From positions 1,140,001-1,204,000 of the forward strand of contig NZ_CP126539.1 of the NCBI RefSeq assembly GCF_030177755.1: 64,000 bases of DNA. Direction: 5' to 3'. This DNA is from Devosia sp. RR2S18 (GTDB lineage Bacteria > Pseudomonadota > Alphaproteobacteria > Rhizobiales > Devosiaceae). The notes beneath the pieces were generated by a model. It had not been told where the DNA came from. It did not search any database and worked only from the letters and a program-made list of their open reading frames with translations. The position numbers were made by a program, and so were the translations under genes. Of this stretch, positions 36,023 to 45,795 are shown one piece after another (position 1 is the first letter of the stretch; each line of letters begins with the position of its first letter).

Positions 36023-36499
36023 ATGCAGATGAATCGCTTTCAGCAACTGCGCGCCAAGGTATTCCTCACCGCCAAGGGGCTCTGGCACCGCATGACGATC
36101 GGTGCCCGCGTCATGGTGGTGGATGGCAACAAGGTGCTGCTGATCCGCCATACCTATGTGCCGGGCTGGCAGTTCCCGGGCGGCGGTGTGGGCCCAGGAG
36201 AGACCGTTGAGTCCGCGGCTGCGCGTGAAGTGCTGGAGGAAACCGGCTACCGGGTTACCGGGCCCATGGAGATGCTGGGCATCTATCATAATACTAGCCC
36301 GGTAACGAACCGCGACCATGTGGCTTTTTACGTCGCGAAGTCGTTCGAAAAGGCGTTCGACCGCAAGCCCGATCATGAGATTTCCGAGGTGGCCTGGTTC
36401 GACCGGTCTGCACTTCCCGACAAGGTCACTCCTGCCACCTCACAGCGTATAGATGAGTATTTCGACAAGTCTCCGCGCCGGGACGTCTGGGGGTACTGA
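36023..36499 (+). CDS. Nudix hydrolase
   Basis: A 158-residue pyrophosphohydrolase. The Nudix box is complete: GGVGPGETVESAAAREVLEETGY, with the catalytic REVLEETG helix around residues 69-76. The N-terminal 24 residues are positively charged and helical, ahead of the core strand TIGARVMVVDGNKVLLIRH. Substrate class cannot be read from the sequence. It converges with the glutathione transferase gene downstream. Confidence 0.92.
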   Translation: MQMNRFQQLRAKVFLTAKGLWHRMTIGARVMVVDGNKVLLIRHTYVPGWQFPGGGVGPGETVESAAAREVLEETGYRVTGPMEMLGIYHNTSPVTNRDHVAFYVAKSFEKAFDRKPDHEISEVAWFDRSALPDKVTPATSQRIDEYFDKSPRRDVWGY

Positions 36500-36521
36500 C
36501 CCGGCGCGCTGAGGGAGGAAC

Positions 36522-37481
36522 TTACGAAAGGAAGGGGAGTTCCGGACCCACCGGGATGATCCGCGTTGGATTGATGGTGGGGTGGCTCCAGTAATAGTGA
36601 GTCTTGATGTGATCGAGATCCACCGTCTCCTTCACACCCGGCACTTCATAAAGGGCCCTGAGGTAATGCGAGAGGTTCGGGTAGTCGGCGATGCGCTTGC
36701 GATTGCACTTGAAGTGGCCGACATAGACGGCGTCGAACCGCACCAGCGTGGTGAACAGCCGCCAGTCGGCCTCGGTGATGTTCTCACCGGCTAGGTAGGC
36801 AGTCTCGCCCAATAGACCTTCCACCCAGTCTAGTGCCTCGAAAAGCTTGATGACCGCTTCTTCATAGGCGGACTGGGTAGTGGCGAAACCTGCCTTATAG
36901 ACCCCGTTGTTGATATCGTCGTAAACGCGGGCATTAACCTCGTCGATGCGGGCGCGCAGAGCCTCGGGGTAGTAATCGTCCGTGTTGCCGGTCAACTCGT
37001 TGAAGGCCGAGTTGAACATGCGGATGATCTCGGCGCTTTCATTGGAGACGATAGTGCCGGTCTGCTTGTCCCAGAGCACCGGCACGGTGACACGCCCGGT
37101 GTAATCGGGCTGAGCCTGGGTATAGACCTGCCAGAGATAATCTTTGTCCAGGAGGCGATCACCGGTCGAGCCTTCGTCCTGCTTGAAGCTCCAGCCCGTT
37201 TCGTCGGGCATCTTGGGGGAGACGACCGACACGGAGATAAGGTTTTCCAGCTCTTTGAGCTTGCAGAAAATCAGCGTCCTGTGCGCCCAGGGACAGGCGA
37301 GGGAAACATAGAGGTGGTACCGGTCGGCCTCGGCCTTGAACCCGCCCTCTCCAGAAGGACCGGGGTTGCCGTCGGCCGTGACCCAGTTGCGGAAGCCGGC
37401 GGTGCTGCGCACGAATTTGCCGCCGGTTTTCGTGGTATCGTACCACTGGGTGGACCATTCGCCGTCGATTAGCTGTCCCAT
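36522..37481 (-). CDS. Glutathionyl-hydroquinone reductase / omega-type glutathione transferase
   Basis: A 319-residue Xi-class glutathione transferase. The active-site cysteine is in the SLACPWAHRT motif (near residue 61), the hallmark of glutathionyl-hydroquinone reductases. VPVLWDKQTGTIVSNESAEIIRM is the glutathione-binding part, and the C-terminal helical domain contains LAGENITEADWRLFTTLVRFD. The start at 37481 has GGAAAGGA at good spacing; upstream in-frame codons to 37598 are not family-like. It reduces glutathionyl-quinones during aromatic or xenobiotic stress. Confidence 0.93.
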   Translation of the reverse strand: MGQLIDGEWSTQWYDTTKTGGKFVRSTAGFRNWVTADGNPGPSGEGGFKAEADRYHLYVSLACPWAHRTLIFCKLKELENLISVSVVSPKMPDETGWSFKQDEGSTGDRLLDKDYLWQVYTQAQPDYTGRVTVPVLWDKQTGTIVSNESAEIIRMFNSAFNELTGNTDDYYPEALRARIDEVNARVYDDINNGVYKAGFATTQSAYEEAVIKLFEALDWVEGLLGETAYLAGENITEADWRLFTTLVRFDAVYVGHFKCNRKRIADYPNLSHYLRALYEVPGVKETVDLDHIKTHYYWSHPTINPTRIIPVGPELPFLS

Positions 37482-37842
37482 TTTTTTGTCCTTTCCGTCA
37501 TGTTCCGGTCGCCTTGTGGAGGTGAAATCCCCGTTAGGCTCGAGCGTTGCCTTTCCACTTAGGGGAGGGAACGCAACCCGAGAAGGCCGCATTGGCACAA
37601 CGGACTGTTGTGCAACTGGCAGCAGAACAGCTGCAATCGCCGCAAAATCGGAGACGTGGTGATGACTTCCTGTTTACGAGCAAGGGGCGTGGTGCTAATG
37701 CGGTTTTCAGGCGTGGAGGCGCCCAGGATGGTAAAAGTTGCGCTAGCGACATTGTCGGTCAACCGACGACCCTAAGTGGTCTTCGAAGCGGTGCTCGCGA
37801 GAGCGCCGGGTTTGTCCTGCGCATCCATTCTGGATTTCCATC
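37482..37842. other. Divergent intergenic region with two inverted repeats
   Basis: This 361-base gap separates the minus-strand glutathione transferase from the plus-strand acetyltransferase. GCACAAC-GGACT-GTTGTGC (37595-37613) lies 114 bases before the transferase start, and GTCGGT-CA-ACCGAC (37754-37767) lies 76 bases before the acetyltransferase start. Both look like dimeric regulator sites. No gene is seen. Confidence 0.5.
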
Positions 37843-38397
37843 ATGAACACCATTCCTGCCCCCTCGGCTGCGGCCGCTGTCGCTTCTGCACCTGCACGGA
37901 TACCCACCGTTCGTCCTGCCACCGAGGCGGACGACGCGTTTATCGATGAACTGCAGGCGATCGCCTTCGGACCGGGGCGGTTCGCGCGGACGGCGTTTCG
38001 CATTCGCGAGCGGTTCCCTATCGACAAGAGCCTGAGCCTGATCGCGGAAGTGGATGGTACCCCTTGCGGGTCGGTGTGGATGACCCCCATCAGCATCGAT
38101 GGTCTCAACGGCTATATGCTGGGGCCGCTCGCCACCCATCCCAATTTCCGCAAGCTCGGCGCCGGAAAACTGCTGGCGCGCGAAGTCACCAAGCGGACGC
38201 TGGCACGCGGCGAGGGCAAATTCGTGATGCTGGTTGGGGACCGCGACTATTACTGCCCCCTGGGCTGGGAGCCCACTACACCGGGCAATATCGAGTTTCC
38301 AGGCCCGGTCGACCCCACGCGCGTCCTGCTGTTCGCGGAGGACAAGAGCCTGGCGGAAACCCTGAGTGGACCGATTTCGGCCTGGCAGGACAGCTAG
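37843..38397 (+). CDS. GNAT-family N-acetyltransferase
   Basis: A 184-residue acetyltransferase of the COG3153 type. After a Pro/Ala-rich N-terminus the GNAT fold begins at about residue 21 (PTVRPATEADDAFIDEL). The acetyl-CoA-binding region is MLGPLATHPNFRKLGAGKLLAREVTKRTL (near 88-116), with the later VMLVGDRDYYCPLGWEP typical of this subgroup. The acceptor substrate is unknown. It is followed by the CoA pyrophosphatase and cca genes on the same strand. Confidence 0.9.
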   Translation: MNTIPAPSAAAAVASAPARIPTVRPATEADDAFIDELQAIAFGPGRFARTAFRIRERFPIDKSLSLIAEVDGTPCGSVWMTPISIDGLNGYMLGPLATHPNFRKLGAGKLLAREVTKRTLARGEGKFVMLVGDRDYYCPLGWEPTTPGNIEFPGPVDPTRVLLFAEDKSLAETLSGPISAWQDS

Positions 38398-38458
38398 GGG
38401 GTGCGAGAGCCGTGGGTTTTGCCTAGACTTACGGTTCGCAACTGACCACGGTGCCTCC

Positions 38459-39085
38459 TTGTCGCCTGACGACGCTACCATTGCCCATGTGACGAGCCGC
38501 TTGCTGTCGGCGGCGCCCGCACTGCCCAACCGGGATCAATTGGTGCCTGACTGGGCGCCGTTGCAGCCGTTTGAGCGTCCACCCGTGCAAGCTGCAGTCT
38601 TGATCGGCCTCGTGCGCCGGCCCGAAGGTCTGACGGTGCTCTACACCGAACGCTCTCCCGATCTAAGGGCGCATTCGGGGCAAGTGGCGTTTCCAGGGGG
38701 GAAGGTTGACCCGCAGGACGCCGGCGTCGCCGATGCCGCACTACGGGAAGCCTTCGAGGAAGTGGGACTGCCACGCGAGAACGCGCAAGTATTGGGGTTC
38801 ATGTCCACCTATTATACCGGCACCAATTATCTCATCACGCCTGTGGTGGCGGTGCTGGACCCACAAGGTCCCTTTGTGCCGAACCCGGAAGAAGTACATT
38901 CGGTGTTCGAGGTGCCACTGCGTCGCATTCTCGATCATGCGACCTATGGCGAGTTTCGCATCAGCCGGGGGGGCAAGGAGCACCGGACCTGGCAGATCGA
39001 CCACGACGGGCACCGCATCTGGGGCATCACCGCGAACATCACGCGACGCTTCCGCGACCTTGTCGTCGAGGAGGCGGCAGCATGA
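38459..39085 (+). CDS. Nudix hydrolase, CoA pyrophosphatase (NudL-like)
   Basis: A roughly 208-residue Nudix enzyme expected to cleave CoA to phosphopantetheine and adenosine 3',5'-bisphosphate. It has the CoA-pyrophosphatase pattern: LYTERSPDLRAHSGQVAFPGGKVDPQD followed by ALREAFEEVGL (Nudix helix). The start is uncertain. I use a TTG at 38459, just after the acetyltransferase gene; a GTG at 38489 or an ATG at 38366 overlapping the previous gene are alternatives. It overlaps cca by 4 bases (ATGA). Confidence 0.87.
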   Translation: MSPDDATIAHVTSRLLSAAPALPNRDQLVPDWAPLQPFERPPVQAAVLIGLVRRPEGLTVLYTERSPDLRAHSGQVAFPGGKVDPQDAGVADAALREAFEEVGLPRENAQVLGFMSTYYTGTNYLITPVVAVLDPQGPFVPNPEEVHSVFEVPLRRILDHATYGEFRISRGGKEHRTWQIDHDGHRIWGITANITRRFRDLVVEEAAA

Positions 39086-40257
39086 GCTTGGCCGATCTCG
39101 CAAGGGCCGAATGGCTCCGCCGGGCGGAGACGCAAGCAATCTTTGCCGCGCTGGACGGGGGAGAGGGGCGGACCCGGGCCGTGGGTGGAGTGGTGCGCGA
39201 TACTATCCTTGCCCATGAGCGCACCACGGCGGACATCGATCTCGCCACTGAGCTCGTGCCTGACGAGGTCATAGCGCGGGCCGAGCGTGCCGGCATCGCC
39301 AGCTACCCGACGGGGTATGCGCATGGCACGGTGACGCTGAAGCTGGGCGATACGCTGGCCGAGGTCACGACCCTGCGGCAGGACATCGAGACGGATGGAC
39401 GCCATGCGGTCGTAAGCTTTGGAACGGACTGGACTGCCGATGCCTCGCGTCGCGACTTCACACTTAATGCGCTCTATTGCGGTGCTGACGGCGCGCTGCT
39501 TGATCCGCTGAATGGCCTGGAGGACGCCCTGGCGCGCCGGGTCCGCTTTATCGGCGATGCCAGGGCGCGGATCGCTGAGGACGGCCTGCGAGTTTATCGG
39601 TTCTTCCGCTTTTCCGCGAGCCACGGCGGCGAGCGGTTTGACCCTGAAGGGCTACAAGCGAGCAGGGCGGCTGCGGGCCGCCTCGAGCATATCTCGGCCG
39701 AGCGGGTGGGCGGCGAGATGCTGCGAATGCTGGCGCTGCCCAGGATTGCGGCAACCCTGGAGCAGATGAGCGCCATCGGCCTACTGGCTGCTCCAGCTCC
39801 TTCGCTGAATACCCTACAGACTTACGAGACGCTCGGAGGGCGTTCGCCGGCCAGTCGACTGGTGCTCCTGGCGGGCGGCGAGCTCGACGACCTTCGGGCG
39901 CGTTGGCGGCTTTCGAACGAGACCGTAAAGGCTGCCCAAGCTATCAGTGCAGCAGCAGATTTGGTGGGTTCTGGGCGGGTAGGCGAAGCCACTTACCGAC
40001 ACGGCGAAGCGGCGGTCGAGGGCCTTGCGGTGGCAGCGGCGCGGCAGGGCTGGGCACGTGAGTTCCTGGGAGAAGTCGCCCGGGAAATGGGCCGTACGGT
40101 GGTCGGGCAATTCCCAGTCAGCGGCACGGATTTAACCAGCCTCGGCTTAGAACCGGGGCCGGCGCTGGGTCAGCAACTGGCACGCCTTGAACGCGCGTGG
40201 ATCGACAGCGGTTTTAGTCTCAGCAAGGCTGATCTCTTGGCGATGGCACGCCCCTAG
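39082..40257 (+). CDS. cca: CCA tRNA nucleotidyltransferase
   Basis: A 391-residue class II nucleotidyltransferase that adds or repairs the 3' CCA of tRNAs. The catalytic head shows VGGVVRDTIL with DIDLAT (metal-binding Asp pair) and RRDFTLNALYC. The neck region follows with AEDGLRVYRFFRFSA. It is coupled to the Nudix gene by an ATGA overlap and converges on the small DUF1059 gene, with a 4-base overlap of the two stop regions. Confidence 0.94.
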   Translation: MSLADLARAEWLRRAETQAIFAALDGGEGRTRAVGGVVRDTILAHERTTADIDLATELVPDEVIARAERAGIASYPTGYAHGTVTLKLGDTLAEVTTLRQDIETDGRHAVVSFGTDWTADASRRDFTLNALYCGADGALLDPLNGLEDALARRVRFIGDARARIAEDGLRVYRFFRFSASHGGERFDPEGLQASRAAAGRLEHISAERVGGEMLRMLALPRIAATLEQMSAIGLLAAPAPSLNTLQTYETLGGRSPASRLVLLAGGELDDLRARWRLSNETVKAAQAISAAADLVGSGRVGEATYRHGEAAVEGLAVAAARQGWAREFLGEVAREMGRTVVGQFPVSGTDLTSLGLEPGPALGQQLARLERAWIDSGFSLSKADLLAMARP

Positions 40258-40445
40258 TGGCGCGTGGAGCTATCCACGTCGACGATGCGCTCTTTGATGC
40301 GCTCCACCATCTCTGGGCGAACTTCGGTCTCGCCGTGATAGGCCTTGAGGTTCTCGACAGCTTTACGGACCACTTCGGCCTCGCTCTCGGCCTCAGCACG
40401 CCAATTGGAACCGGGAATCAACGAACCGGAATCAAAGCGTTTCAT
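40254..40445 (-). CDS. DUF1059-like small protein
   Basis: A 63-residue acidic protein beginning MKRFDSGSLIPGSNW and continuing with AEAESEAEVVRKAVENLKAYHG. This matches the general DUF1059 pattern (short N-terminal strand, G-x-L-x-PG-x-x-W, then an Ala/Glu-rich helix), although the usual early cysteines are replaced by Ser. The start at 40445 has GGGAG at suitable spacing; an ATG at 40493 would add 16 residues. Function unknown. It overlaps the cca 3' end by 4 bases tail-to-tail. Confidence 0.8.
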   Translation of the reverse strand: MKRFDSGSLIPGSNWRAEAESEAEVVRKAVENLKAYHGETEVRPEMVERIKERIVDVDSSTRH

Positions 40446-40565
40446 CTTCAATCTCCCTTGGTTGGTCTGATGGAACGCCGCCCTGCGGATCACGGTTCCG
40501 AAACGGTCACATAGTTTTGCTACGCGCAGAGCACGGACGGTGCTAGATTCGGGGCAAGGAAAGCG

Positions 40566-41165
40566 ATGGGAGGAAAGCCGAGTTCAATGGGTGCGGGTTT
40601 GTGGAACAGAATGCGGGATACGCTGTGGCCGCGAATGGGGCTGCGCCGTTACGGCACCTATTTGCGCAAGCGCCTGCTGCGCCTCTCGGCCAGCCCACAT
40701 GCGATCGGTGCCGGAGTGGCCTCTGGCGCGGCGGTTTCTATGTTCCCGCTGGTTGGCATCCACTTCGTTCTCGGCTTTGTTCTGGCCTTTGCGACACGTG
40801 GTAATATGATCGCCGCAGCGATCGGCACCGCATGGGGGAACCCGATCACCTTCCCCTTCTTTTTTGCGGCTTCGTACCGGCTGGGCGACTGGATGCTTGG
40901 CGGGGGCGGGGTGAGCGCCCGCGAAGGGCAAGCCGTAGCGGCAACAGGTGAACAGCTCAGCCAAGGTCTCTTCGCCGATGGCTTCAGCTCGGTCTGGCCA
41001 ACCTTCAAGACGATGCTGATCGGCAGCATCCCGCTGGCGCTGTTGGTATTCGCGACTTTCTATGTGGTGACCCGCATGCTGGTGAGCCGCTTCCGCGCTT
41101 TGCGCCAGGAGCGCCTCGCCGCCCGGCGTTCGCCCTCGGCTGCGCCCGCCAAAAACATTAGCTAG
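40566..41165 (+). CDS. DUF2062 membrane protein
   Basis: A 199-residue inner-membrane protein. The DUF2062 core spans about residues 35-180, with [51 protein letters not shown] in the first two helices (given by its landmarks SPHAIGAG and TAWGNP) and a third helix near 155-175. AAGGA lies 5 bases before the ATG. It converges with hemF (4-base overlap). The family has no assigned activity. Confidence 0.9.
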   Translation: MGGKPSSMGAGLWNRMRDTLWPRMGLRRYGTYLRKRLLRLSASPHAIGAGVASGAAVSMFPLVGIHFVLGFVLAFATRGNMIAAAIGTAWGNPITFPFFFAASYRLGDWMLGGGGVSAREGQAVAATGEQLSQGLFADGFSSVWPTFKTMLIGSIPLALLVFATFYVVTRMLVSRFRALRQERLAARRSPSAAPAKNIS

Positions 41166-42046
41166 GGCCAGCGCACCTCTGGCGGCATGGACGACAATAT
41201 CGAGTTCACATTGCCACCAGTCTTGAGCCCGAAGGTCGTGCCGCGATCATAGAGCAGATTAAACTCCACGTAACGGCCGCGACGGATCAACTGCTCGTTC
41301 CGCTCGTCCTCAGTCCACGGTGTCTCAAAGTTGCGGCGCACCAGCTTGGGATAGATGTCGAGGAAAGCCTCACCCACCTGTCGCGTGAACGCGAAGTCGG
41401 CATCCCAATCGCCCGAGTTGAAGTGGTCGTAGAAAATCCCGCCAATGCCGCGCGGCTCGTTGCGGTGCGGCAGGAAGAAGTACTCGTCGCACCACTGCTT
41501 AAAGCGCTGGTAATCAACCGCCGGGTGGGCGGCGCAGGCTGCCTGCATGGCCGCGTGGAAATCGATGCTGTCGGGATCGTCCTGGGTGCGTCGACGGTCG
41601 AGCACCGGCGTCAGGTCTGCGCCGCCGCCGAACCACTGCTTGCCCGTCACGATCATGCGCGTGTTCATGTGCACGGCTGGAACATGGGGGTTCCAGGGAT
41701 GCACGATCAGGGAAATGCCTGAGCTCCAAAACTGAGTACCGGCTTCGGTGCCCGGCATCTGCTTGGCGAATTCCTCGGAGAACTGGCCGTGGACCGTCGA
41801 GATGTGTACGCCAGCCTTCTCGAAGACGCGGCCCTTGAGCATGCCCATCTCGCCGCCGCCGCCGGCCTGACGGTCCCATGGCATGCGCTCGAACCGCCCG
41901 GGCTCCAGCTGGCCGTGCGGCCCCTGCACCGACGCTTCAAGGTCATCGAAGGCATCGGCGATGCGGTCGCGCAGGGCGCGGAACCAGCGTTCGGCAGCGG
42001 CCTTCTTAGCCTCGATCTCGGGGGGAAGTGTATCGATCATGCTCAT
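41162..42046 (-). CDS. hemF: Oxygen-dependent coproporphyrinogen III oxidase
   Basis: A 294-residue enzyme that uses O2 to decarboxylate coproporphyrinogen III to protoporphyrinogen IX in haem synthesis. Family segments are [55 protein letters not shown] and the C-terminal [21 protein letters not shown]. Conserved catalytic His and Arg residues are in place and length is normal. trmL lies 18 bases upstream on the same strand, so they may be co-transcribed. Confidence 0.96.
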   Translation of the reverse strand: MSMIDTLPPEIEAKKAAAERWFRALRDRIADAFDDLEASVQGPHGQLEPGRFERMPWDRQAGGGGEMGMLKGRVFEKAGVHISTVHGQFSEEFAKQMPGTEAGTQFWSSGISLIVHPWNPHVPAVHMNTRMIVTGKQWFGGGADLTPVLDRRRTQDDPDSIDFHAAMQAACAAHPAVDYQRFKQWCDEYFFLPHRNEPRGIGGIFYDHFNSGDWDADFAFTRQVGEAFLDIYPKLVRRNFETPWTEDERNEQLIRRGRYVEFNLLYDRGTTFGLKTGGNVNSILSSMPPEVRWP

Positions 42047-42064
42047 GGGCAGTGCAATGAACTC

Positions 42065-42532
42065 TCACCGCAGGGCTGTAAACCCACCGGTCTGTCTTTT
42101 CGCTTCCCCCAATATCATGGCTGCCGCTACCGCCACATTGATCGAGCGCAAACCATTTTGCATGGGGATGCGAACGCGCAAGTCGGCCGCCTCGGCGACA
42201 CTGTCGGGTACGCCGGAGCTTTCGCGCCCCACCATCAGGATGTCGTCGCCAGCATAGGATGCCGCATAGGCCGAGGCGCTCGCCTTGGTGGTCAACAGCA
42301 CCAGACGGCGATTCTCCTGCCGGCGCCAGGCATCGAACTGATCAAAGCTCGCGTGCTCGCGGACGCTGGCATAATCGACGTAATCCATGCCGGCCCGGGC
42401 CAGGGTTTTGGGCGAGAGCGGAAAGCTCGTGGGGTGGATCACATGGATGGTCGTCGCCAAACATGCGCCCAGCCGGATCAAAGTGCCTGTATTGTTGGCG
42501 ATTTCAGGCTGGTAGAGAGCGAGTTCGACCAC
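42065..42532 (-). CDS. trmL: tRNA (cytidine(34)-2'-O)-methyltransferase
   Basis: A 155-residue SPOUT-class methyltransferase that 2'-O-methylates the wobble base of tRNA-Leu isoacceptors. It starts with GTG (MVELALYQPEIANNTGTLIRLG). The trefoil-knot S-adenosylmethionine site is built from DILMVGRESSGVP and IPMQNGLRSINVAVAAAMILGE. The compact size fits TrmL rather than TrmH or RlmB. It reads into hemF and is divergent from petA. Confidence 0.93.
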   Translation of the reverse strand: MVELALYQPEIANNTGTLIRLGACLATTIHVIHPTSFPLSPKTLARAGMDYVDYASVREHASFDQFDAWRRQENRRLVLLTTKASASAYAASYAGDDILMVGRESSGVPDSVAEAADLRVRIPMQNGLRSINVAVAAAMILGEAKRQTGGFTALR

Positions 42533-42779
42533 TCAATTCTCCTGCGCGACAAGGTCGGTCCTGTGCGGTCTCGACGACCTTGTGGATAGAGGCGCGGGTA
42601 TAGTGTCGCACTTCGCCTTTGTCACCGTCCCGTGCACTGGACAAGTTCATGTGACAGTGCAAAAAGAGCCGCGACTGACGGGCCGCTTGAGGGCGGACGG
42701 CTGCCGATTCCGCGTATGTGGTGGATTGGCGGGCTGATTGCCGGCCGCGTCTGATGTGCATTGTACGGGGATACGGACC

Positions 42780-43304
42780 TTGGCCACGCAAGCTCAACAC
42801 AAATCGACACGGCGGGATTTCCTGTTCGTCGCCACCGGTGCCGTGGGTGCCGTGGGTGCGGCGGCCGTGGTCTGGCCGCTGATCAATCAGCTCAACCCCG
42901 ACGCATCGACGCTGGCGCTCGCCACCATCGAGTTCGACGTCGCCGCCATTCCCGAAGGGCAGTCCGTCACGGTGATGTGGCGCGGCCTGCCGGTGTTTGT
43001 GCGACACCGCACCGCGGCCGAGATCGCCGAGGCACGTGCCGTGCCGCTGGAGGAACTCAAGGACCCCGAACTCGACGAGCAGCGTGTCCAGGAAGGGTAC
43101 GAGCAGTGGCTGATCATGATCGCCAACTGCACCCATCTGGGCTGCGTCCCGGTCGGTGAGTCGGGCGATTTCGATGGCTGGTTCTGCCCATGCCATGGTT
43201 CGCACTACGACACGGCTGGCCGCATCCGCCAGGGTCCGGCGCCGACCAATCTGGTGCTGCCGCCATATACATTCCTCAGCGATACGCTGGTCCAGATCGG
43301 TTAG
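42780..43304 (+). CDS. petA: Ubiquinol-cytochrome c reductase Rieske iron-sulfur subunit
   Basis: A 174-residue Rieske protein of the bc1 complex. An N-terminal Tat-type helix ([20 protein letters not shown]) remains as the membrane anchor. The 2Fe-2S site is CTHLGC and CPCHGS, each giving Cys and His ligands. The start is taken as TTG at 42780 (MATQAQHK), where family similarity begins; an ATG at 42738 gives a poor extension. It leads the petABC operon, 15 bases before petB. Confidence 0.94.
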   Translation: MATQAQHKSTRRDFLFVATGAVGAVGAAAVVWPLINQLNPDASTLALATIEFDVAAIPEGQSVTVMWRGLPVFVRHRTAAEIAEARAVPLEELKDPELDEQRVQEGYEQWLIMIANCTHLGCVPVGESGDFDGWFCPCHGSHYDTAGRIRQGPAPTNLVLPPYTFLSDTLVQIG

Positions 43305-43318
43305 TAGAGGCTTCGCCG

Positions 43319-44569
43319 ATGTCAGAACATTCGACCTATACGCCGAACTCGGGCGTCGAGAAGTGGCTGGACGAGCGCCTGCCCATCATCAGGTTCTCCA
43401 AAGAGCACTTGATGGACTTCCCCACCCCGAAAAACCTCAACTACTGGTGGACCTTCGGCGCCATCCTGGTGATGTGTCTGGCGATCCAGATCGTCACGGG
43501 CGTCATTCTGGCCATGCACTATACGCCCAATGTGGCGATGGCGTTCGACTCCGTCGAGCACATCCGACGCGACGTTAATGGCGGCCGCATGATCCAGGCC
43601 TTCCACGCGGTGGGTGCCTCGATGTTCTTTGCGGCACTCTACATCCATATGGGTCGCAATCTCTATTTCGGCTCCTACAAGGCGCCACGCGAGATCCTCT
43701 ACATCATCGGCGTGCTGATTTTCGTTACCGTGATGGCGACCGCGTTCATGGGCTATGTGCTGCCCTGGGGCCAGATGTCTGGTTGGGCGGCGACCGTGAT
43801 CACCAACATCTTCGCGGCCATTCCGGTGATCGGCACTCCGTTGCTGGAGCTGCTGCGCGGTGGCTTCGCGGTGGGTAACCCGACTCTCAACCGCTTCTTC
43901 TCGCTCCATTACCTGCTGCCTTTCGTGGTTGCGGCGCTGGTGGCGCTCCATATCTGGGCGCTGCACGTCCCGGGCAACAACAACCCGGTCGGTGTGGACG
44001 TGAAGTCGAGCCGCGATACGCTGCCCTTCAACCCGTACTACACGGTGAAGGACGCCTTCGCGATGGTGGTGTTCCTGATCCCGTTCTGCTGGTTTGCGTT
44101 CTTTGCCCCCGATATCCTGGGGCATCCCGACAACTACATCCAGTTCGACAGCCAGGTGACCCCGGCGCATATCGTTCCGGAATGGTACTTCCTGCCGTTC
44201 TACGCCATCCTGCGGGCCATCGACTTCAACATCCTGTTCATCGACTCCCGTCTGGGCGGCGTCATCTTCTTTGCCGGCTCGATCCTGATCCTGTTCTTTG
44301 TGCCCTGGCTCGATACATCCAAGGTGCGCTCGGGCGGCTTCCGTCCGATCTTCAAGTGGTTCTACTGGCTGTTCATCATCAACTTCCTGGCGCTCACCTA
44401 TCTTGGTGCCGCACCGGCGGAAGGCATCTATGTGGTGTTCGCCAAGCTCTGCACCGCCTACTACTTCATCTACTTCCTCGTCGTGCTCCCTGTGCTCGGC
44501 CGTATCGAGAAGCCCCGGCCGCTGCCGACCAGCATCTCTGAAAACGTGCTGGCCAGGACCCATGCGTGA
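43319..44569 (+). CDS. petB: Cytochrome b of the bc1 complex
   Basis: A 416-residue integral membrane protein carrying haems bL and bH and the quinol oxidation and reduction sites. Landmarks are [19 protein letters not shown] (haem ligands), [25 protein letters not shown] (Qo region), and [17 protein letters not shown] with the second His pair, plus [13 protein letters not shown]. Length matches unfused bacterial cytochrome b, not the b-c1 fusion. AGAGG precedes the ATG. It is followed after 16 bases by petC. Confidence 0.97.
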   Translation: MSEHSTYTPNSGVEKWLDERLPIIRFSKEHLMDFPTPKNLNYWWTFGAILVMCLAIQIVTGVILAMHYTPNVAMAFDSVEHIRRDVNGGRMIQAFHAVGASMFFAALYIHMGRNLYFGSYKAPREILYIIGVLIFVTVMATAFMGYVLPWGQMSGWAATVITNIFAAIPVIGTPLLELLRGGFAVGNPTLNRFFSLHYLLPFVVAALVALHIWALHVPGNNNPVGVDVKSSRDTLPFNPYYTVKDAFAMVVFLIPFCWFAFFAPDILGHPDNYIQFDSQVTPAHIVPEWYFLPFYAILRAIDFNILFIDSRLGGVIFFAGSILILFFVPWLDTSKVRSGGFRPIFKWFYWLFIINFLALTYLGAAPAEGIYVVFAKLCTAYYFIYFLVVLPVLGRIEKPRPLPTSISENVLARTHA

Positions 44570-44585
44570 GGGAAGGGCAGGAATT

Positions 44586-45428
44586 ATGATCAACACCAAG
44601 ACTATTGTTGCGGCCCTGGCCCTGGTCGCCGGCTTCTCAGCCCCGGCCCTCGCGGCCGAAGGGGACGTGGTGCATATCGAGCGCCAGAATTGGAGCTTCG
44701 CGGGGATTTTCGGCACCTATGACGAGAACCAGCTCCAGCGCGGCTTCCAGGTGTTCCGGGAATCTTGTGCGAGCTGCCACAGCGCGCGGCTGATTGCGTT
44801 CCGCAATCTCGCTGAAGCCGGTGGCCCCGGTTTCTCGGAAGAGCAGGTCAAGGCTCTTGCGGCCGAATACGAGGTCTTCGACGATCAGGCCGAAGGTGGT
44901 GTCCGCCCGGGCGTGCCAGCCGACCGCTTCCCGCCGCCATTCCTAAGCGAGCAGGATGCTCGCGACGCCAATGGTGGCTCCATTCCGCCCGATCTGTCGG
45001 TGATGGCTAAGGCGCGTGGCGTGCACGATCCTTTCCCCAATTGGGTGTTCAACTACTTCACCGCGTATCAGGAAGGGGGACCTGATTATATCCACGCCCT
45101 CCTGACCGGCTACCATGAAGAGGCACCTGAGGGCTTCGAGCTGCCGCCTGGCAAGTATTACAACGAAGTCTTCCCCGGACACGCTATCGGCATGCCGCCG
45201 CCACTGTTCGACGGACAGATCGCCTATGAAGTTGGCGAAGGCCAGGTGGAAGTGCCGCTGACGGTCGATCAATACGCCACCGACGTGGCCGCCTATATGA
45301 TGTGGATGGCCGAGCCGCATCTGGCGGGTCGTAAGCAGACTGGCTTCGTCGTGCTGTTGTTCCTGTTCGTGTTCGCTGGCCTCATGTGGGCCACCAAGCG
45401 GCGGCTGTGGGCGGGTATCGAGCACTAG
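44586..45428 (+). CDS. petC: Cytochrome c1 of the bc1 complex
   Basis: A 280-residue periplasmic haem c protein with a cleavable Sec signal (about 1-22, ending ALAAEG) and a C-terminal membrane anchor (GFVVLLFLFVFAGLMWATKRRLW). Haem c attaches at CASCH (near residues 58-62), and the axial Met is probably in AIGMPPPL. GGAAGGGCAGGAA precedes the ATG; the longer frame reaching 44298 is an overlap inside petB. It transfers electrons from the Rieske protein to cytochrome c. Confidence 0.96.
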   Translation: MINTKTIVAALALVAGFSAPALAAEGDVVHIERQNWSFAGIFGTYDENQLQRGFQVFRESCASCHSARLIAFRNLAEAGGPGFSEEQVKALAAEYEVFDDQAEGGVRPGVPADRFPPPFLSEQDARDANGGSIPPDLSVMAKARGVHDPFPNWVFNYFTAYQEGGPDYIHALLTGYHEEAPEGFELPPGKYYNEVFPGHAIGMPPPLFDGQIAYEVGEGQVEVPLTVDQYATDVAAYMMWMAEPHLAGRKQTGFVVLLFLFVFAGLMWATKRRLWAGIEH

Positions 45429-45456
45429 CTCGAAAGGCGTTGCTAAAGTTTCGAAG

Positions 45457-45480
45457 AGGGCCTCCGGGCCCTTTTCTTTT
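45457..45480 (+). terminator. Rho-independent terminator after petC
   Basis: Stem AGGGCC-TCCG-GGCCCT followed by TTTTCTTTT. It ends the petABC transcript ahead of the small gene at 45567 and apt. Confidence 0.85.
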
Positions 45481-45566
45481 GCGCCTCCTCCGGGCCAGGG
45501 CCTCTTGCCAATCCCGCCCAGGGTCGCAATATGGAAGCTACGCAACCGGGTATTCAGGGAGCCGAG

Positions 45567-45761
45567 ATGAGTGCCGTTCGTATCGCCTTTACCGTTGCCA
45601 GTGCCGCCATGGCCGCCACCCGCAATCCGGTGGTTCGCGCCGGGATCCGTCAGCTCGCGAACAACCCCAAGGCGCGGGAAACCGTGCTTAAGGTGACACA
45701 GGACGCCGCCTACAATGCCGGGGTCGTCGCACGGCACATCATGGGTCGGCGTCTGCCCTAA
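45567..45761 (+). CDS. Small alpha-helical protein, 64 residues, unknown
   Basis: The protein begins MSAVRIAFTVASAAMAATRNPVV and is Ala- and basic-residue-rich, predicted mostly helical, with a weakly hydrophobic N-terminal third that could touch the membrane. GGGAG lies about 5 bases before the ATG at 45567; the in-frame ATG at 45531 has no such site. It lies between the bc1 terminator and apt, 34 bases from apt, and may be co-transcribed with it. I do not recognise a family. Confidence 0.65.
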   Translation: MSAVRIAFTVASAAMAATRNPVVRAGIRQLANNPKARETVLKVTQDAAYNAGVVARHIMGRRLP

Positions 45762-45795
45762 TCTCTCTTCCAGTTCCCAACCCAAACGGTTGCCT

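Noticed and set aside
43322..44716. 464-codon minus-strand frame over petB
   Set aside because: Antisense to cytochrome b; extremely His/Asp/Gln-rich composition typical of a shadow frame.
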